A stretch of 64,000 bases of DNA from Flavobacterium chryseum (GCF_004362015.1 NZ_SNWW01000001.1:310001-374000); one strand, 5' to 3'. Shown: positions 8,716 through 17,242, counted from the stretch's first letter. Made by a program: numbers and translations. The notes: generated by a model not told the origin, from the sequence alone.

Positions 8716-10530
8716 TTATTTCAAGAACGTAATAACCACACGTCTGTTCAGTGCTTTTCCTGAAGCAGAATTATTGTCTGCAATTGGATCGTTTTGACCT
8801 TTTCCGTCAACCAATTGAAAACGGTTTGCAGGAATTCCTTTTTGTTTTAAGTAATTTACAACTGCTTCTGCTCTGCTTTTTGATAAAGCTAAATTAGAAT
8901 CCGGATTTCCAACATTATCAGTATGTCCAACAACCGTTAGTTTTGTGTTTTCAGCCTGAACTAAAAGGTTATAAATTTTTTCTACTTCTTTACTTGATGA
9001 ATTTGAAATTTCAGCACTTCCTGTATTAAAGTTAATTTTCCATTCTCCAGAAGCTACAACTTCAGTTGCCTGATTGCTGTAATCTGCTTTATCTGCAGAA
9101 GTTGATTCGATATCATTAATGTTTTTCAGGAAAAATAAATTTACTGCCTGATCGTAAGGAACCACTGCGCCAACATTTTCATTAAATCCAAACGGATTCA
9201 ATTCTGTTAAATATCCAGAAACCTGATTGTAAACTGATTTGTATCTGTTAACTCCGTCAGATAATCCAAAATACTGCATAGCATCAGCATAATTAAATAC
9301 TTTAGAACCACCCATGTTATAAGTTAATCCGCCTTTAGTTCCTTGTTGTCCTTTAAACATTTTATACCAATATTCAGGAGTCTCCATTTTATACGTATCA
9401 GCAATTGCTTTTGAAGCTCTTACTTTCCAGTCCTCATAATTTTTCATTTGGTTTGAAGCCGTAAGTGCCGATTTCAAAATATTAGAAACAATATCCGGGT
9501 TTTTTACAGCCCATTCTTTTACACCAATAAGTGCAGTTGGCATTTGATTATTAAATTCTTTTGTTGAAACGATATCTACAAAACCAGTCAATTTATCAAA
9601 AACAGTTTTATCTCCAGGAGTCCATGTAGCACAACCGTCGATTTTTCTGTTAACAGATTTTCCGGTTAATTTTCCGTTTACAACTTCTTTCAACGTAACA
9701 GTCCATCCTGTTGTTTGAGATTTGATCAATTCTTCTGCTGATTTAATATAATCATCATTTTCAGATGGATAAATATTTACTGCATCTGCATCATATGTTG
9801 TTGGATCAGGATTTACTTTTAATCCGTTTGCAAAACAATAGTTTACAGTAGTTACCCAGTCACCATCTCCAAGAACTGCAGAGATAACAGAACCTTTCAT
9901 CGATTTTGGATCAGATTTCCAGTTTGGTGGCCCGATTAATTTATCTTCACCATAACTCATACCTACAACTCCCATAACCTGCAAGTGGTATTTGTCTTTA
10001 CCGTATTTTTCGTCTAATGATTTTTGAACAGAACTAATGTAGAATGGCGCACCATCTCCCATAATCATAACTGCAAAAGCACTTTTATCTGAAGTTGGGA
10101 AAGATTCTCCTTTGTCAAATTCTTCGATAAATTTCATTTGCATATTGCGTAATTCTGAAAGCCAGTCCTGACGAATAATTTCAAGATTAACTCCGTTTTT
10201 TTCCATCAACGAACCTTTAGTCGTTTTTGGACCTCCGTTAGAAACGATAATTCCCGATTGAGCATTCCAGGCATAACCTGCAATTCTTACTAATGGTTTA
10301 TCACTAACTTCAGTAGAAATATCTGTAGATGGAATCGCAATTTTTTCTGCGTTTGTAACGTTATTAACATCCGTTTGATTAAGATCAATACCGTCTAATT
10401 GTTTTGAAACTGCCGTTTTAATTCCCGGAGAAATATAATAAACTCCCGCTAAAATTATTCCAATCGCAGCAATAACAATTATTAACTCAGAAAACGTCGT
10501 TAACTTTTCTGTTCTTAAAATTTTTCCCAT
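8716..10530 (-). CDS. Membrane-anchored ABC substrate-binding protein fused to OmpA-like domain
   Basis: 604 residues in three parts. Residues 13-35 are a hydrophobic anchor without an obvious cleavage site or lipobox. Residues 75-450 resemble NitT/TauT-type periplasmic binding proteins (opening VRIAGYAWNAQSG). Residues 490-604 are an OmpA-like peptidoglycan-binding domain with the hallmarks VVGHTDNVG, LALSKSRAEAVVNYL and NRRVVI. The protein should span the periplasm, tied to the inner membrane and binding the cell wall, next to its permease. From memory, databases name such fusions phosphate ABC transporter substrate-binding/OmpA family protein; the phosphate label is not supported by anything I see. 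It lies between the coiled-coil gene and the permease. Confidence 0.85.
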   Translation of the reverse strand: MGKILRTEKLTTFSELIIVIAAIGIILAGVYYISPGIKTAVSKQLDGIDLNQTDVNNVTNAEKIAIPSTDISTEVSDKPLVRIAGYAWNAQSGIIVSNGGPKTTKGSLMEKNGVNLEIIRQDWLSELRNMQMKFIEEFDKGESFPTSDKSAFAVMIMGDGAPFYISSVQKSLDEKYGKDKYHLQVMGVVGMSYGEDKLIGPPNWKSDPKSMKGSVISAVLGDGDWVTTVNYCFANGLKVNPDPTTYDADAVNIYPSENDDYIKSAEELIKSQTTGWTVTLKEVVNGKLTGKSVNRKIDGCATWTPGDKTVFDKLTGFVDIVSTKEFNNQMPTALIGVKEWAVKNPDIVSNILKSALTASNQMKNYEDWKVRASKAIADTYKMETPEYWYKMFKGQQGTKGGLTYNMGGSKVFNYADAMQYFGLSDGVNRYKSVYNQVSGYLTELNPFGFNENVGAVVPYDQAVNLFFLKNINDIESTSADKADYSNQATEVVASGEWKINFNTGSAEISNSSSKEVEKIYNLLVQAENTKLTVVGHTDNVGNPDSNLALSKSRAEAVVNYLKQKGIPANRFQLVDGKGQNDPIADNNSASGKALNRRVVITFLK

Positions 10531-10557
10531 TTTATTTTTAAAATTTAATTGATTGTA

Positions 10558-11679
10558 TTAAAAAATATCTCCAAAACCACCACCGGATAACTTATCTTCT
10601 TTGGTCATTTTATAATTTGGACTTGTATACTTTGTTGAATCCGGAATTGTATTATCACCCGTTTTAATTTGATCTGCCAACGAATCTAATCTTGAATAAA
10701 GCTCGTCATTGTCTACAGAATACTTAGAAGTTAAGGCATCAATGTCAATTAAGTTTTCAGATGTTTTTGCAATATCCTGCGCAATTGTAGATGTTACCAC
10801 TTCTAAAGCATATTCTAATTCCCAGTCTTTTGTAAACAACATAGCACTTTTAGCACTTTCTGTTGCTTCTTTAGCATTTTTGGCAAATTCATATTCTTTC
10901 TGAAGCATCTTAACCGTTACATCAAAATCTGCAATTTTAATATCGATCGCTGTTCCCGCCAAAGTCAGTTTTCTATCCATTTTACCTAAAACATTGGCAC
11001 GAACACCATATTTTTGAATAAAACTTTTGCTTTGTTCGTATTGTGTCGAAACTCTTTGAGAGTCGCTTAACTTTCTGGCTAGTTCACTTTGCAGTGCTAC
11101 ATATTCATCAGTGTCTTTTGCGGCAACTCCGTTTTGTCTCACCATTTCATCCATTGCCGATTTTAATTTTTCGGACTGGCGTTGTAAGCTCAAAACATCT
11201 TCCTGAAAAGCTTTTGCTTCTTTTTCAGATTTATTGGCTTCGATTTCCATTTCATTTTTAAGACCTTTTAGCTTGGATTTAGTATTCTTAAAAACTTCGC
11301 GGTTCTTAATCATTTTTTGTTTTTGCTCTTCCAGTTCATTAAAAGGATTACTCTGAATTAATGCTTTATGCAAATTTTTTGTTGTAAAGCGAAGGGCTTT
11401 CATGATAACCGGAGCCATCATAACCAAAAAAACCAAAAACACACCCGTTGCAGAAAGCGCAATCGCCTGGCCGAGCATTGTAAATAATGGCGGAATGATA
11501 TAGGTCCAAATCAAATATCCCCCAACTCCAAGTAATCCAAGTGCAAAAGCCAAAAATAAAGACTTTTCACCTTTTTTAAGAGCGCCCGATTTTAAAGCAA
11601 TTTCTCCTTTTGATTCGTCAAAATGTTTTAAAATTGGTAATGTTAAAAGTGTACTTCTTTCTTGTTCGTATTTATCCAT
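10558..11679 (-). CDS. Membrane-anchored coiled-coil protein, family not recognised
   Basis: 373 residues. Two membrane segments lie near 41-61 and 67-92 with only a short link, so both ends should be cytoplasmic. Residues about 115-215 are a long Lys/Glu/Gln-rich coiled coil. Residues 215-330 are further helix, and the tail is Gly-rich (LSGGGFGDIF). The overall look recalls PspA or TelA-type membrane-stress coiled coils, but no diagnostic motif supports either family. It is 2 bases from the upstream helical gene and 27 from the binding protein gene, hence one operon. A role as cytoplasmic scaffold linking the AAA+ ATPase to the importer is a guess. Confidence 0.7.
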   Translation of the reverse strand: MDKYEQERSTLLTLPILKHFDESKGEIALKSGALKKGEKSLFLAFALGLLGVGGYLIWTYIIPPLFTMLGQAIALSATGVFLVFLVMMAPVIMKALRFTTKNLHKALIQSNPFNELEEQKQKMIKNREVFKNTKSKLKGLKNEMEIEANKSEKEAKAFQEDVLSLQRQSEKLKSAMDEMVRQNGVAAKDTDEYVALQSELARKLSDSQRVSTQYEQSKSFIQKYGVRANVLGKMDRKLTLAGTAIDIKIADFDVTVKMLQKEYEFAKNAKEATESAKSAMLFTKDWELEYALEVVTSTIAQDIAKTSENLIDIDALTSKYSVDNDELYSRLDSLADQIKTGDNTIPDSTKYTSPNYKMTKEDKLSGGGFGDIF

Positions 11680-11681
11680 TA

Positions 11682-12356
11682 TTACAAATATTGATTAATT
11701 CCTGTTATTACAGTATTGATTGATGTTAAGATTTTTTGCTTCGCTAAATTATTGGCTTCCATTTTTAATTGAATTTCCGAAAGCTGCTCCATATTAACCG
11801 GATCAATTTTTTGAAGTTCTATTTTTTTAGCTTCCAGTTCTTTTTGAAGTTCTAAAATTTTTGCTTCTAATTCAGAAATACTTTTAGATAAATTATATTT
11901 CTCTTTAGTTATGTTACTGTCTAAATCTGCTTTTTTGGTTTTTCCGATAGTATCATATTTGGTATAAACTTTTTCAATTTCTGCTATATAAAAGCTTCCT
12001 TTTTGAAGAAGAAATTCTTTAGTTAAATCAGATTTTATTGATTTCCCCATTGTAAAAGCCATCTGATAACTCTGCGGATTAGTAACTCCTACAGCTACAA
12101 CAGACTTGTACAATTCAAAAAAGTCAAAACCTGATTCATTTAAAGATTCAAAACCTTTATCATAAACTTCGAAAATTTCATTCAGAAAAGGATTTGTCAA
12201 AGAATTAGTTGAAAACGATTCTGTAACCTGATTCGGAAATTTGTTGTCAGGAGTTGGTAAAACTGATGCCGAAGGTTGAGTTGAGCCCGTATTTTCTTGA
12301 TTATTAGCCTCTTCATTTATAAAAAGACTCTTCCAATTAAAACTTTCTTTTGCCAT
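11682..12356 (-). CDS. Soluble helical/coiled-coil protein, first gene of the AAA-ABC-OmpA operon
   Basis: 224 residues, no signal or membrane segment. Residues 1-50 are Asn/Ser/Thr/Pro-rich and probably disordered, residues 55-130 helical. Residues about 145-215 form a strong coiled coil with repeated Glu/Lys/Leu heptads (SELEAKILELQKELEAKKIE). I do not recognise the family. The start is ATG, 2 bases separate it from the next gene, and a 130-base AT-rich gap lies upstream, so it should be the promoter-proximal gene. Confidence 0.7.
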   Translation of the reverse strand: MAKESFNWKSLFINEEANNQENTGSTQPSASVLPTPDNKFPNQVTESFSTNSLTNPFLNEIFEVYDKGFESLNESGFDFFELYKSVVAVGVTNPQSYQMAFTMGKSIKSDLTKEFLLQKGSFYIAEIEKVYTKYDTIGKTKKADLDSNITKEKYNLSKSISELEAKILELQKELEAKKIELQKIDPVNMEQLSEIQLKMEANNLAKQKILTSINTVITGINQYL

Positions 12357-12486
12357 TGCTTTTATTTGATCTGATTTTTTTTAATACCTTTTTGGTTGTT
12401 AAATATTATACGCACAAAACGTTAAAAAGTTACTAATTTTAAAAAATATAAATATAACCTTTTATAATTAGCAGATAATCATTATA

Positions 12487-12933
12487 TTATAAAGTTAGTT
12501 TCTTCTCATCTAAAATCTTGACAAAATGAAAACCTTTTGGCCCGTATCCTTGATTATAATAAAAGCGATGCGCCGCGAAATTACCTGTAAAGGCATCTAA
12601 AACAATGCTGCTGCAATCTAAATCTATTGCTTTTTGCTCAATATAATCGGTCAATAATTTACCAATACCTTTAGAACGGACATCTGGATTTACAACAAAA
12701 TTATCTATTTCGAGGTATTTGCCTGTCCATAATTTTGTTGCCGACCAACAGCCGGTAATTCCTAAACAAATATTATTTTCAAAAACACCAATCTGAGTGT
12801 AATTATGTGGCACCATTTGAGAAAGATAATTTTCATATTTCTCAATAGAAAGATTAGGATAAAGAAATCGCATCGTTTCAATTTGATCCAGCATTTCTTG
12901 TATTGTAGTGAGTTCTCGTATTTTCAGTTCCAT
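12487..12933 (-). CDS. GNAT family N-acetyltransferase
   Basis: About 148 residues. The acetyl-CoA pyrophosphate loop is visible as VRSKGIGKLLTDY (R-x-x-G-x-G), preceded by the beta-strand LEIDNFVV and followed by the C-terminal AHRFYYNQGY segment seen in GNAT enzymes. The frame opens at a TTG at 12954, but the ATG at 12933 (MELKIREL) is the better start because it gives the usual GNAT beginning. The substrate cannot be told from sequence. It is separate from the operon at 5.5-12.4 kb (130-base gap). Confidence 0.88.
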   Translation of the reverse strand: MELKIRELTTIQEMLDQIETMRFLYPNLSIEKYENYLSQMVPHNYTQIGVFENNICLGITGCWSATKLWTGKYLEIDNFVVNPDVRSKGIGKLLTDYIEQKAIDLDCSSIVLDAFTGNFAAHRFYYNQGYGPKGFHFVKILDEKKLTL

Positions 12934-13246
12934 GATAGATAAGATAGTTATCAAAATTAATCAAAAAAAACAACTAACTAAGAATATAAGGTATTGTGAA
13001 ATTAAATAAACCTACATTTTATCCTCATCCTATATTTTATGCATTTGATTTAATAAAGGCCAATAATATTGTGTTTTATAATGAAAAAAGGTGACTAAAT
13101 ACTCATCATAGTTTTCACTAATCAGCAATGTTAATCGCTTGATTTTAAGAACTTTTACTCTTTAAATAAGCAAAACATTAACAAAACATGTGAAATATAT
13201 AAATTGCTGTAGAAAATTATGTAACATTTTTTTAACAGTCTCGCCT
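12934..13246. other. Gene-free AT-rich gap before the repeat RNAs
   Basis: About 310 bases with no ORF, tRNA or clear hairpin on either strand. It holds the upstream region of the acetyltransferase gene on the left and leads into the first RNA promoter on the right. I see nothing else in it. Confidence 0.5.
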
Positions 13247-13254
13247 TAAATTTG
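13247..13254 (+). promoter_or_regulatory. -7 promoter element of repeat RNA 1
   Basis: TAAATTTG fits the Bacteroidetes -7 consensus TAnnTTTG. It is followed after exactly seven bases by the GGGATT that opens the first repeat module. The same element, spacing and GGGATT recur at the second RNA (13780-13787), and some upstream bases (TCTC, T-rich block) are also shared. No clear -33 TTTG is visible. Confidence 0.7.
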
Positions 13255-13261
13255 CTTCACA

Positions 13262-13528
13262 GGGATTGAGAAAGCTAAATACAACCCTTATAAAAAAGGA
13301 AGCACTGGGACTAATAAAGCTTGTTTGTTCCCATAAAAGACAAAGCACAAGGGATTGATTCTGCTGAAATGTAACCCTAAAAAAAACAGAGCATTGGGAC
13401 TAATAAAGCTAGTTTGTTCCCATGAAAGACAAAGCGCAAGGGAGTGATTCTGCTGAAATGTAACCCTTAAAAAAACAGAGCATTGGGACTGATAAAGCTA
13501 GTTTGTTCCCACGAAAGACAAAGCACTG
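13262..13528 (+). repeat. Three tandem 89-nt modules
   Basis: Units 13262-13350, 13351-13439 and 13440-13528. Each unit has a GGG...ACCC element (for example GGGATTGATTCTGCTGAAAT, then GTAACCC), an A-rich linker ending in AGCA, a second hairpin TGGGA...TCCCA enclosing TAATAAAGCTAG-like sequence, and the linker AAAGACAAAGC. The first unit is the most diverged, especially in its first 50 bases. Confidence 0.85.
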
Positions 13529-13640
13529 CAGAGAAATATCTGCTTTTAGATTTATAAAATGGAGCTGATTCTCGGTTTATGATCAAATTGGGAATCACCA
13601 TTTTATAACCTTTCATTTAAAATAAAACTATTATACTATA

Positions 13641-13673
13641 AAAAAAGCCAGCAATATGATTGCTGGCTTTTTT
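13641..13673 (+). terminator. Terminator of repeat RNA 1
   Basis: GCCAGCAAT and ATTGCTGGC form a 9-bp stem with a 3-base loop, preceded by six A and followed by six T. This is a textbook intrinsic terminator. Confidence 0.88.
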
Positions 13674-13779
13674 GCGTTTACAATAACCATCTTTACTATT
13701 AATTCTTTGAATTATTCTCAAATGTAAAATGTATAATATAATTAAAAAATGATATAATATTTTGAAACCATTCTCATAG

Positions 13780-13787
13780 TAAATTTG
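13780..13787 (+). promoter_or_regulatory. -7 promoter element of repeat RNA 2
   Basis: TAAATTTG, identical to the element of RNA 1, with the same seven-base spacing to GGGATT at 13795. A TTTG lies at 13761-13764, closer than the usual -33 distance. Confidence 0.7.
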
Positions 13788-13794
13788 CTTTGTA

Positions 13795-13972
13795 GGGATT
13801 TGATAACAGCTGATTTGTAACCCTTAAAAAAACAGAGCATTGGGACTAATAAAGCTAGTTTGTTCCCACAAAAGACAAAGCAAAGGGATTGATTCTGCTG
13901 TATTGTAACCCTTAAAAAACAGAGCATTGGGACTGATAAAGCTAGTTTGTTCCCATAAAAGACAAAGCATTG
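13795..13972 (+). repeat. Two tandem 88-90-nt modules
   Basis: Units start at 13795 and 13885 and match the modules at 13262-13528. The block from ACAGAGCATTGGGACT through the TCCCA arm to AAAGACAAAGC is nearly identical in all but the first unit of RNA 1. The first module here differs in its opening hairpin (GGGATTTGATAACAGCTGAT). Confidence 0.85.
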
Positions 13973-14087
13973 CGGGATGTAAATCTGCCTATTAAATTAT
14001 AAAATGATATTGATTCTCAATTTTGATTAATTGGGAATCAACATTTTATAATTTCTTCACTTAAAAATGAAATTGAAAAAGTATTAT

Positions 14088-14127
14088 AAAAAAAGAGCCA
14101 GCAAATATTTGCTGGCTCTTTTTTTAT
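14088..14127. terminator. Terminator of repeat RNA 2, probably shared with atpG
   Basis: AAAGAGCCAGCAAAT and ATTTGCTGGCTCTTT form a long stem with A- and T-runs on both sides. It can end RNA 2 on the plus strand and the atpG-ended operon on the minus strand, whose stop codon is 17 bases away. Confidence 0.85.
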
Positions 14128-14143
14128 ATCTTAACTAATAAAA

Positions 14144-15004
14144 TTATCCGTTCAAAGCTTCTGCTCCACCAACAATCTCTAAGATTTCATTAGTAATAGC
14201 AGCCTGACGTGCTTTATTATAAGTCAATTTCAATTGGTTTCTTAACTCTGTTGCGTTATCAGTTGCTTTATGCATTGCTGTCATACGCGCTCCGTGTTCT
14301 GAAGCAAATGAATCACGAATACCTTTGTATAATTGCGTTTTTAATGACTTAGGAATTAAAGTCAAAACAATTTCTTCTTTTGAAGGCTCAAAAATATAAT
14401 CTCCACCAGAAACCGGTGCATCAGATTTAATTGGAGCCAAAGGCAAAAACTGCTCAGTTTGTACAATTTGAGTTGCAGCATTTTTAAACTGATTATAGAT
14501 CAATTCAATTCTGTCATATTCTCCGGAAAGAAATTTTTCAATTAAATTATCAGCAATTCCCGCAACATTATCAAAAGTTAAATGATCAAAAATTGCATTA
14601 TGATGACCGTGAACTTTATGTGTTTTACTTAAAACATCATTTCCTTTTTTACCAATAGCAAAAACATCAACTTGTTTTCCTGCATAAAACTCAGTACGGC
14701 TTTTAATCTCTTTAATTACATTCGTATTGAATGCACCACATAAACCTCTGTTTGAAGTTATGGCTACAAGCAATACTTTTTTTACTTCACGTTGTGTTGT
14801 GTAATCTCCTCCAACTTCACCTTCAAGTGTAGCAGAAAGATTTTGTAGCAACTCTGTTAATTTCTCGGCATAAGGGCGCATTGCAGTGATTGCATCTTGT
14901 GCTTTCTTAAGCTTTGCAGCAGAAACCATTTTCATAGCCGATGTAATTTGCATCGTAGATGAAACGGAAGTAATTCTATTACGGATTTCCTTTAAATTTG
15001 CCAT
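14144..15004 (-). CDS. atpG: ATP synthase F1 subunit gamma
   Basis: 286 residues, normal length. The conserved N-terminal helix (MANLKEIRNRI...TMQITSAMKMVSAAKL) and C-terminal helix (ARQAAITNEILEIVGGAEAL) form the coiled-coil rotor shaft. SNRGLCGAFN near residue 88 is the typical central motif. It turns within the alpha/beta hexamer to couple proton flow to ATP synthesis. It is the last gene of the atpBEFHAG run, 82 bases after atpA with an inverted repeat in the gap. Confidence 0.97.
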   Translation of the reverse strand: MANLKEIRNRITSVSSTMQITSAMKMVSAAKLKKAQDAITAMRPYAEKLTELLQNLSATLEGEVGGDYTTQREVKKVLLVAITSNRGLCGAFNTNVIKEIKSRTEFYAGKQVDVFAIGKKGNDVLSKTHKVHGHHNAIFDHLTFDNVAGIADNLIEKFLSGEYDRIELIYNQFKNAATQIVQTEQFLPLAPIKSDAPVSGGDYIFEPSKEEIVLTLIPKSLKTQLYKGIRDSFASEHGARMTAMHKATDNATELRNQLKLTYNKARQAAITNEILEIVGGAEALNG

Positions 15005-15027
15005 TAATTGTTTGTTTATCGTTTGTT

Positions 15028-15073
15028 GTTTTTAGTTTATTGTTGGGCGAACCACAAACAATAAACTAAAAAC
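15028..15073 (-). promoter_or_regulatory. 17-bp inverted repeat between atpA and atpG
   Basis: The arms at 15028-15044 and 15057-15073 are perfectly complementary (GTTTTTAGTTTATTGTT and its complement) around a 12-base loop. It fills most of the 82-base gap. There is no T-run after it in the atp direction, so full termination is unlikely. An mRNA-stability or attenuating hairpin, or a dispersed repeat, are the alternatives. Confidence 0.6.
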
Positions 15074-15086
15074 CATAAACTAAATA

Positions 15087-16664
15087 TTAGATATATTTTG
15101 CTGAAATTTCTTTTGCTGCTTTTTCAATAACATCAGTAATGTTATCATCTAACTTACCAGCTTTCAAAGCATTAAGCGTATCCTTATGTTTGCTGTTTAA
15201 GTAAGCTAAGAAATCAGATTCGAATTCTTTTACTTTATTTACAGGAACGTTTCTTAATAAGTTTTTAGAACCTGCATAAATAATAGCAACTTGATTTTCA
15301 ACAGGATATGGATCATTCAAACCTTGTTTCAAGATCTCAACGTTTCTTTTTCCTTTTTCAATTACGTTTAAAGTAACAGAATCTAAGTCAGAACCAAATT
15401 TAGCAAAAGCTTCTAATTCACGGAATTGAGCCTGATCTAATTTTAAAGTTCCAGAAACTTTTTTCATTGATTTAATCTGAGCATTACCTCCAACACGAGA
15501 TACAGAAATACCTACGTTAATTGCAGGACGAACTCCAGAGTTGAACAAATCTCCATCAAGGAAGATCTGACCATCTGTAATCGAAATTACGTTTGTTGGA
15601 ATATATGCAGAAACGTCACCAGCCTGAGTTTCGATAATTGGCAATGCAGTTAATGAACCACCACCTTTTACGATAGACTTGATAGAATCTGGTAAATCAT
15701 TCATGTTTTTAGCAATTCCATCATCAGCAATTACTTTACAAGCACGCTCTAATAAACGAGAGTGTAAGTAGAAAACGTCTCCAGGATATGCCTCACGTCC
15801 CGGTGGTCTTCTTAATAAAAGAGAAACCTCACGGTAAGCAACAGCTTGTTTAGATAAATCATCATACACAATAAGTGCAGGACGACCTGAATCTCTAAAG
15901 TATTCTCCAATTGCAGCACCTGCAAAAGGAGCATAAACTTGCATTGGAGCCGGGTCAGAAGCATTAGCTGCAACAATAACTGTGTAAGCCATTGCACCTT
16001 TTTCTTCTAACATTTTAGCGATTCCTGCTACAGTTGAAGCTTTTTGTCCAATTGCAACATATATACAGAATACAGGTTTTCCTGCATCGTAAAATTCTTT
16101 TTGATTTAAGATGGTATCCAAACAAACAGTTGATTTACCTGTCTGACGGTCTCCAATAACAAGCTCACGCTGTCCACGACCAACCGGGATCATAGCATCT
16201 ACTGCTTTTACTCCTGTTTGTAATGGCTCAGTAACTGGCTGACGAAAGATAACTCCAGGAGCTTTTCTTTCTAACGGCATTTCGTATAAGTCTCCACCAA
16301 TTGGTCCTTTTCCATCAATTGGAAAACCAAGAGTATTAACTACACGTCCTACCATTTGCTCACCTACTTTAAGAGAAGCAATACGTTGTGTTCTTTTTGC
16401 TGTTGATCCTTCTTTGATTCCTGTTGATGGCCCTAAAAGTACCACACCAACATTGTCTTCTTCAAGGTTCAATACAATTGCTTCAAGTCCGTTATCAAAT
16501 TCAACTAACTCACCATATTGTACATTAGATAGCCCGTAAATACGAGCAATACCATCTCCAACTTGAAGTACCGTTCCTACTTCTTCTAGCGTAGCACCAG
16601 ATTCAAAACCTTCTACTTGCTTTCTTAATATTGCTGAAATTTCAGCAGGTTTGATTTCCGCCAT
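15087..16664 (-). CDS. atpA: ATP synthase F1 subunit alpha
   Basis: 525 residues. The P-loop GDRQTGKST is at 171-179, followed by the alpha-type sequence [12 protein letters not shown] near 240 and the [20 protein letters not shown] segment near 395. Alpha binds nucleotide non-catalytically, alternating with beta in the F1 head. The start [16 protein letters not shown] is the usual one. It lies 37 bases after atpH. The catalytic beta subunit gene is not in this operon. Confidence 0.98.
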   Translation of the reverse strand: MAEIKPAEISAILRKQVEGFESGATLEEVGTVLQVGDGIARIYGLSNVQYGELVEFDNGLEAIVLNLEEDNVGVVLLGPSTGIKEGSTAKRTQRIASLKVGEQMVGRVVNTLGFPIDGKGPIGGDLYEMPLERKAPGVIFRQPVTEPLQTGVKAVDAMIPVGRGQRELVIGDRQTGKSTVCLDTILNQKEFYDAGKPVFCIYVAIGQKASTVAGIAKMLEEKGAMAYTVIVAANASDPAPMQVYAPFAGAAIGEYFRDSGRPALIVYDDLSKQAVAYREVSLLLRRPPGREAYPGDVFYLHSRLLERACKVIADDGIAKNMNDLPDSIKSIVKGGGSLTALPIIETQAGDVSAYIPTNVISITDGQIFLDGDLFNSGVRPAINVGISVSRVGGNAQIKSMKKVSGTLKLDQAQFRELEAFAKFGSDLDSVTLNVIEKGKRNVEILKQGLNDPYPVENQVAIIYAGSKNLLRNVPVNKVKEFESDFLAYLNSKHKDTLNALKAGKLDDNITDVIEKAAKEISAKYI

Positions 16665-16701
16665 CTTAATTTATAATTTAGACACTTTTTGTGTTATAAA
16701 A

Positions 16702-17235
16702 CTAATTACTTAACTCTCTTTTTAATACCTGCAATCTGTTTGCTACAGAAGCATTGTATTGCTTATCACCTATTCTTAAAATAAATCCTCCAATAATTGC
16801 TGGATCTACTATATTTTCTATTGTTATTTTTTTATCTGATAAAGTAGCAACTTTTGCTAAAACTTTAGCTTCTAATGCAGCATCCATAGGAATAGCAGTA
16901 GTAACTTTTGCAATTTCAACTCCATTGCTTTTGTCAAATAATTTATTGTATTCTAATGCAATTCCTTCCAGAATTTCGAATCTTTTATTTTCAAATAATA
17001 AATGAAATAAACCTTTAGTTACACCATTTACACTTGCAAAAACTTCTAAAAGAGCACTTTCCTTAACTTCAACTTTTGTAGTTGGGTTCTGAATAAAGGT
17101 ACTCAATTCTTCATTACTTTCTATTGCTAAAGCTATAGATTTCATATCGTTATTAACAGCTTCGGCAACACCTTTAGAGTTTGCTAAGTCTAGAATTGCT
17201 TTTGCATAACGAATTGCTGCTCTTGTACTTGCCAT
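16702..17235 (-). CDS. atpH: ATP synthase F1 subunit delta
   Basis: 177 residues, standard for the OSCP/delta family. The N-terminal helical domain (RAAIRYAKAILDLA, residues 5-18) binds the alpha subunit tips, and the C-terminal domain (IIGGFILRIGDKQYNASVANRLQ) binds the b-subunit stalk. It holds the head fixed against rotation. The gap to atpF is 7 bases. Confidence 0.95.
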   Translation of the reverse strand: MASTRAAIRYAKAILDLANSKGVAEAVNNDMKSIALAIESNEELSTFIQNPTTKVEVKESALLEVFASVNGVTKGLFHLLFENKRFEILEGIALEYNKLFDKSNGVEIAKVTTAIPMDAALEAKVLAKVATLSDKKITIENIVDPAIIGGFILRIGDKQYNASVANRLQVLKRELSN

Positions 17236-17242
17236 AATAATC

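Larger units (their letters stand above)
13262..13673 (+). ncRNA. Repeat RNA 1: three-module structured noncoding RNA
   Basis: A predicted transcript of about 412 nt running from the GGGATT after the TAAATTTG promoter to the terminator at 13641-13673. It has three 89-nt modules (13262, 13351, 13440). A small hairpin follows at 13528-13543 (GCAGA/TCTGC), then a long hairpin at 13552-13608 with an 11-bp outer stem, a 3-nt bulge and an 8-bp inner stem, then the terminator. No ORF of note is encoded on this strand. The same architecture recurs at 13795-14127. Function unknown; candidate families to test include Flavo-1. Confidence 0.75.
13795..14127 (+). ncRNA. Repeat RNA 2: two-module paralogue of RNA 1
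   Basis: A predicted transcript of about 333 nt with two modules (13795-13884 and 13885-about 13972). A small imperfect hairpin follows at about 13972-13987, then the long hairpin at 13997-14051 (10-bp outer stem, 3-nt bulge, 9-bp inner stem), then a terminator. The inner stem TTGATTCTC/GGGAATCAA and its place in the RNA match RNA 1, while the loop and flanks have diverged. That pattern argues for conserved RNA structure. It ends just before the atpG stop codon on the other strand. Confidence 0.75.

Noticed and set aside
13742..13927. 61-codon minus-strand frame over the second repeat RNA
   Set aside because: It lies across repeat modules and promoter of RNA 2, has no homologue I recognise, and its residues are simply antisense of the repeats.
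13262..13972. CRISPR array
   Set aside because: Repeats are about 89 nt, adjacent with no variable spacers, and no cas genes are nearby.
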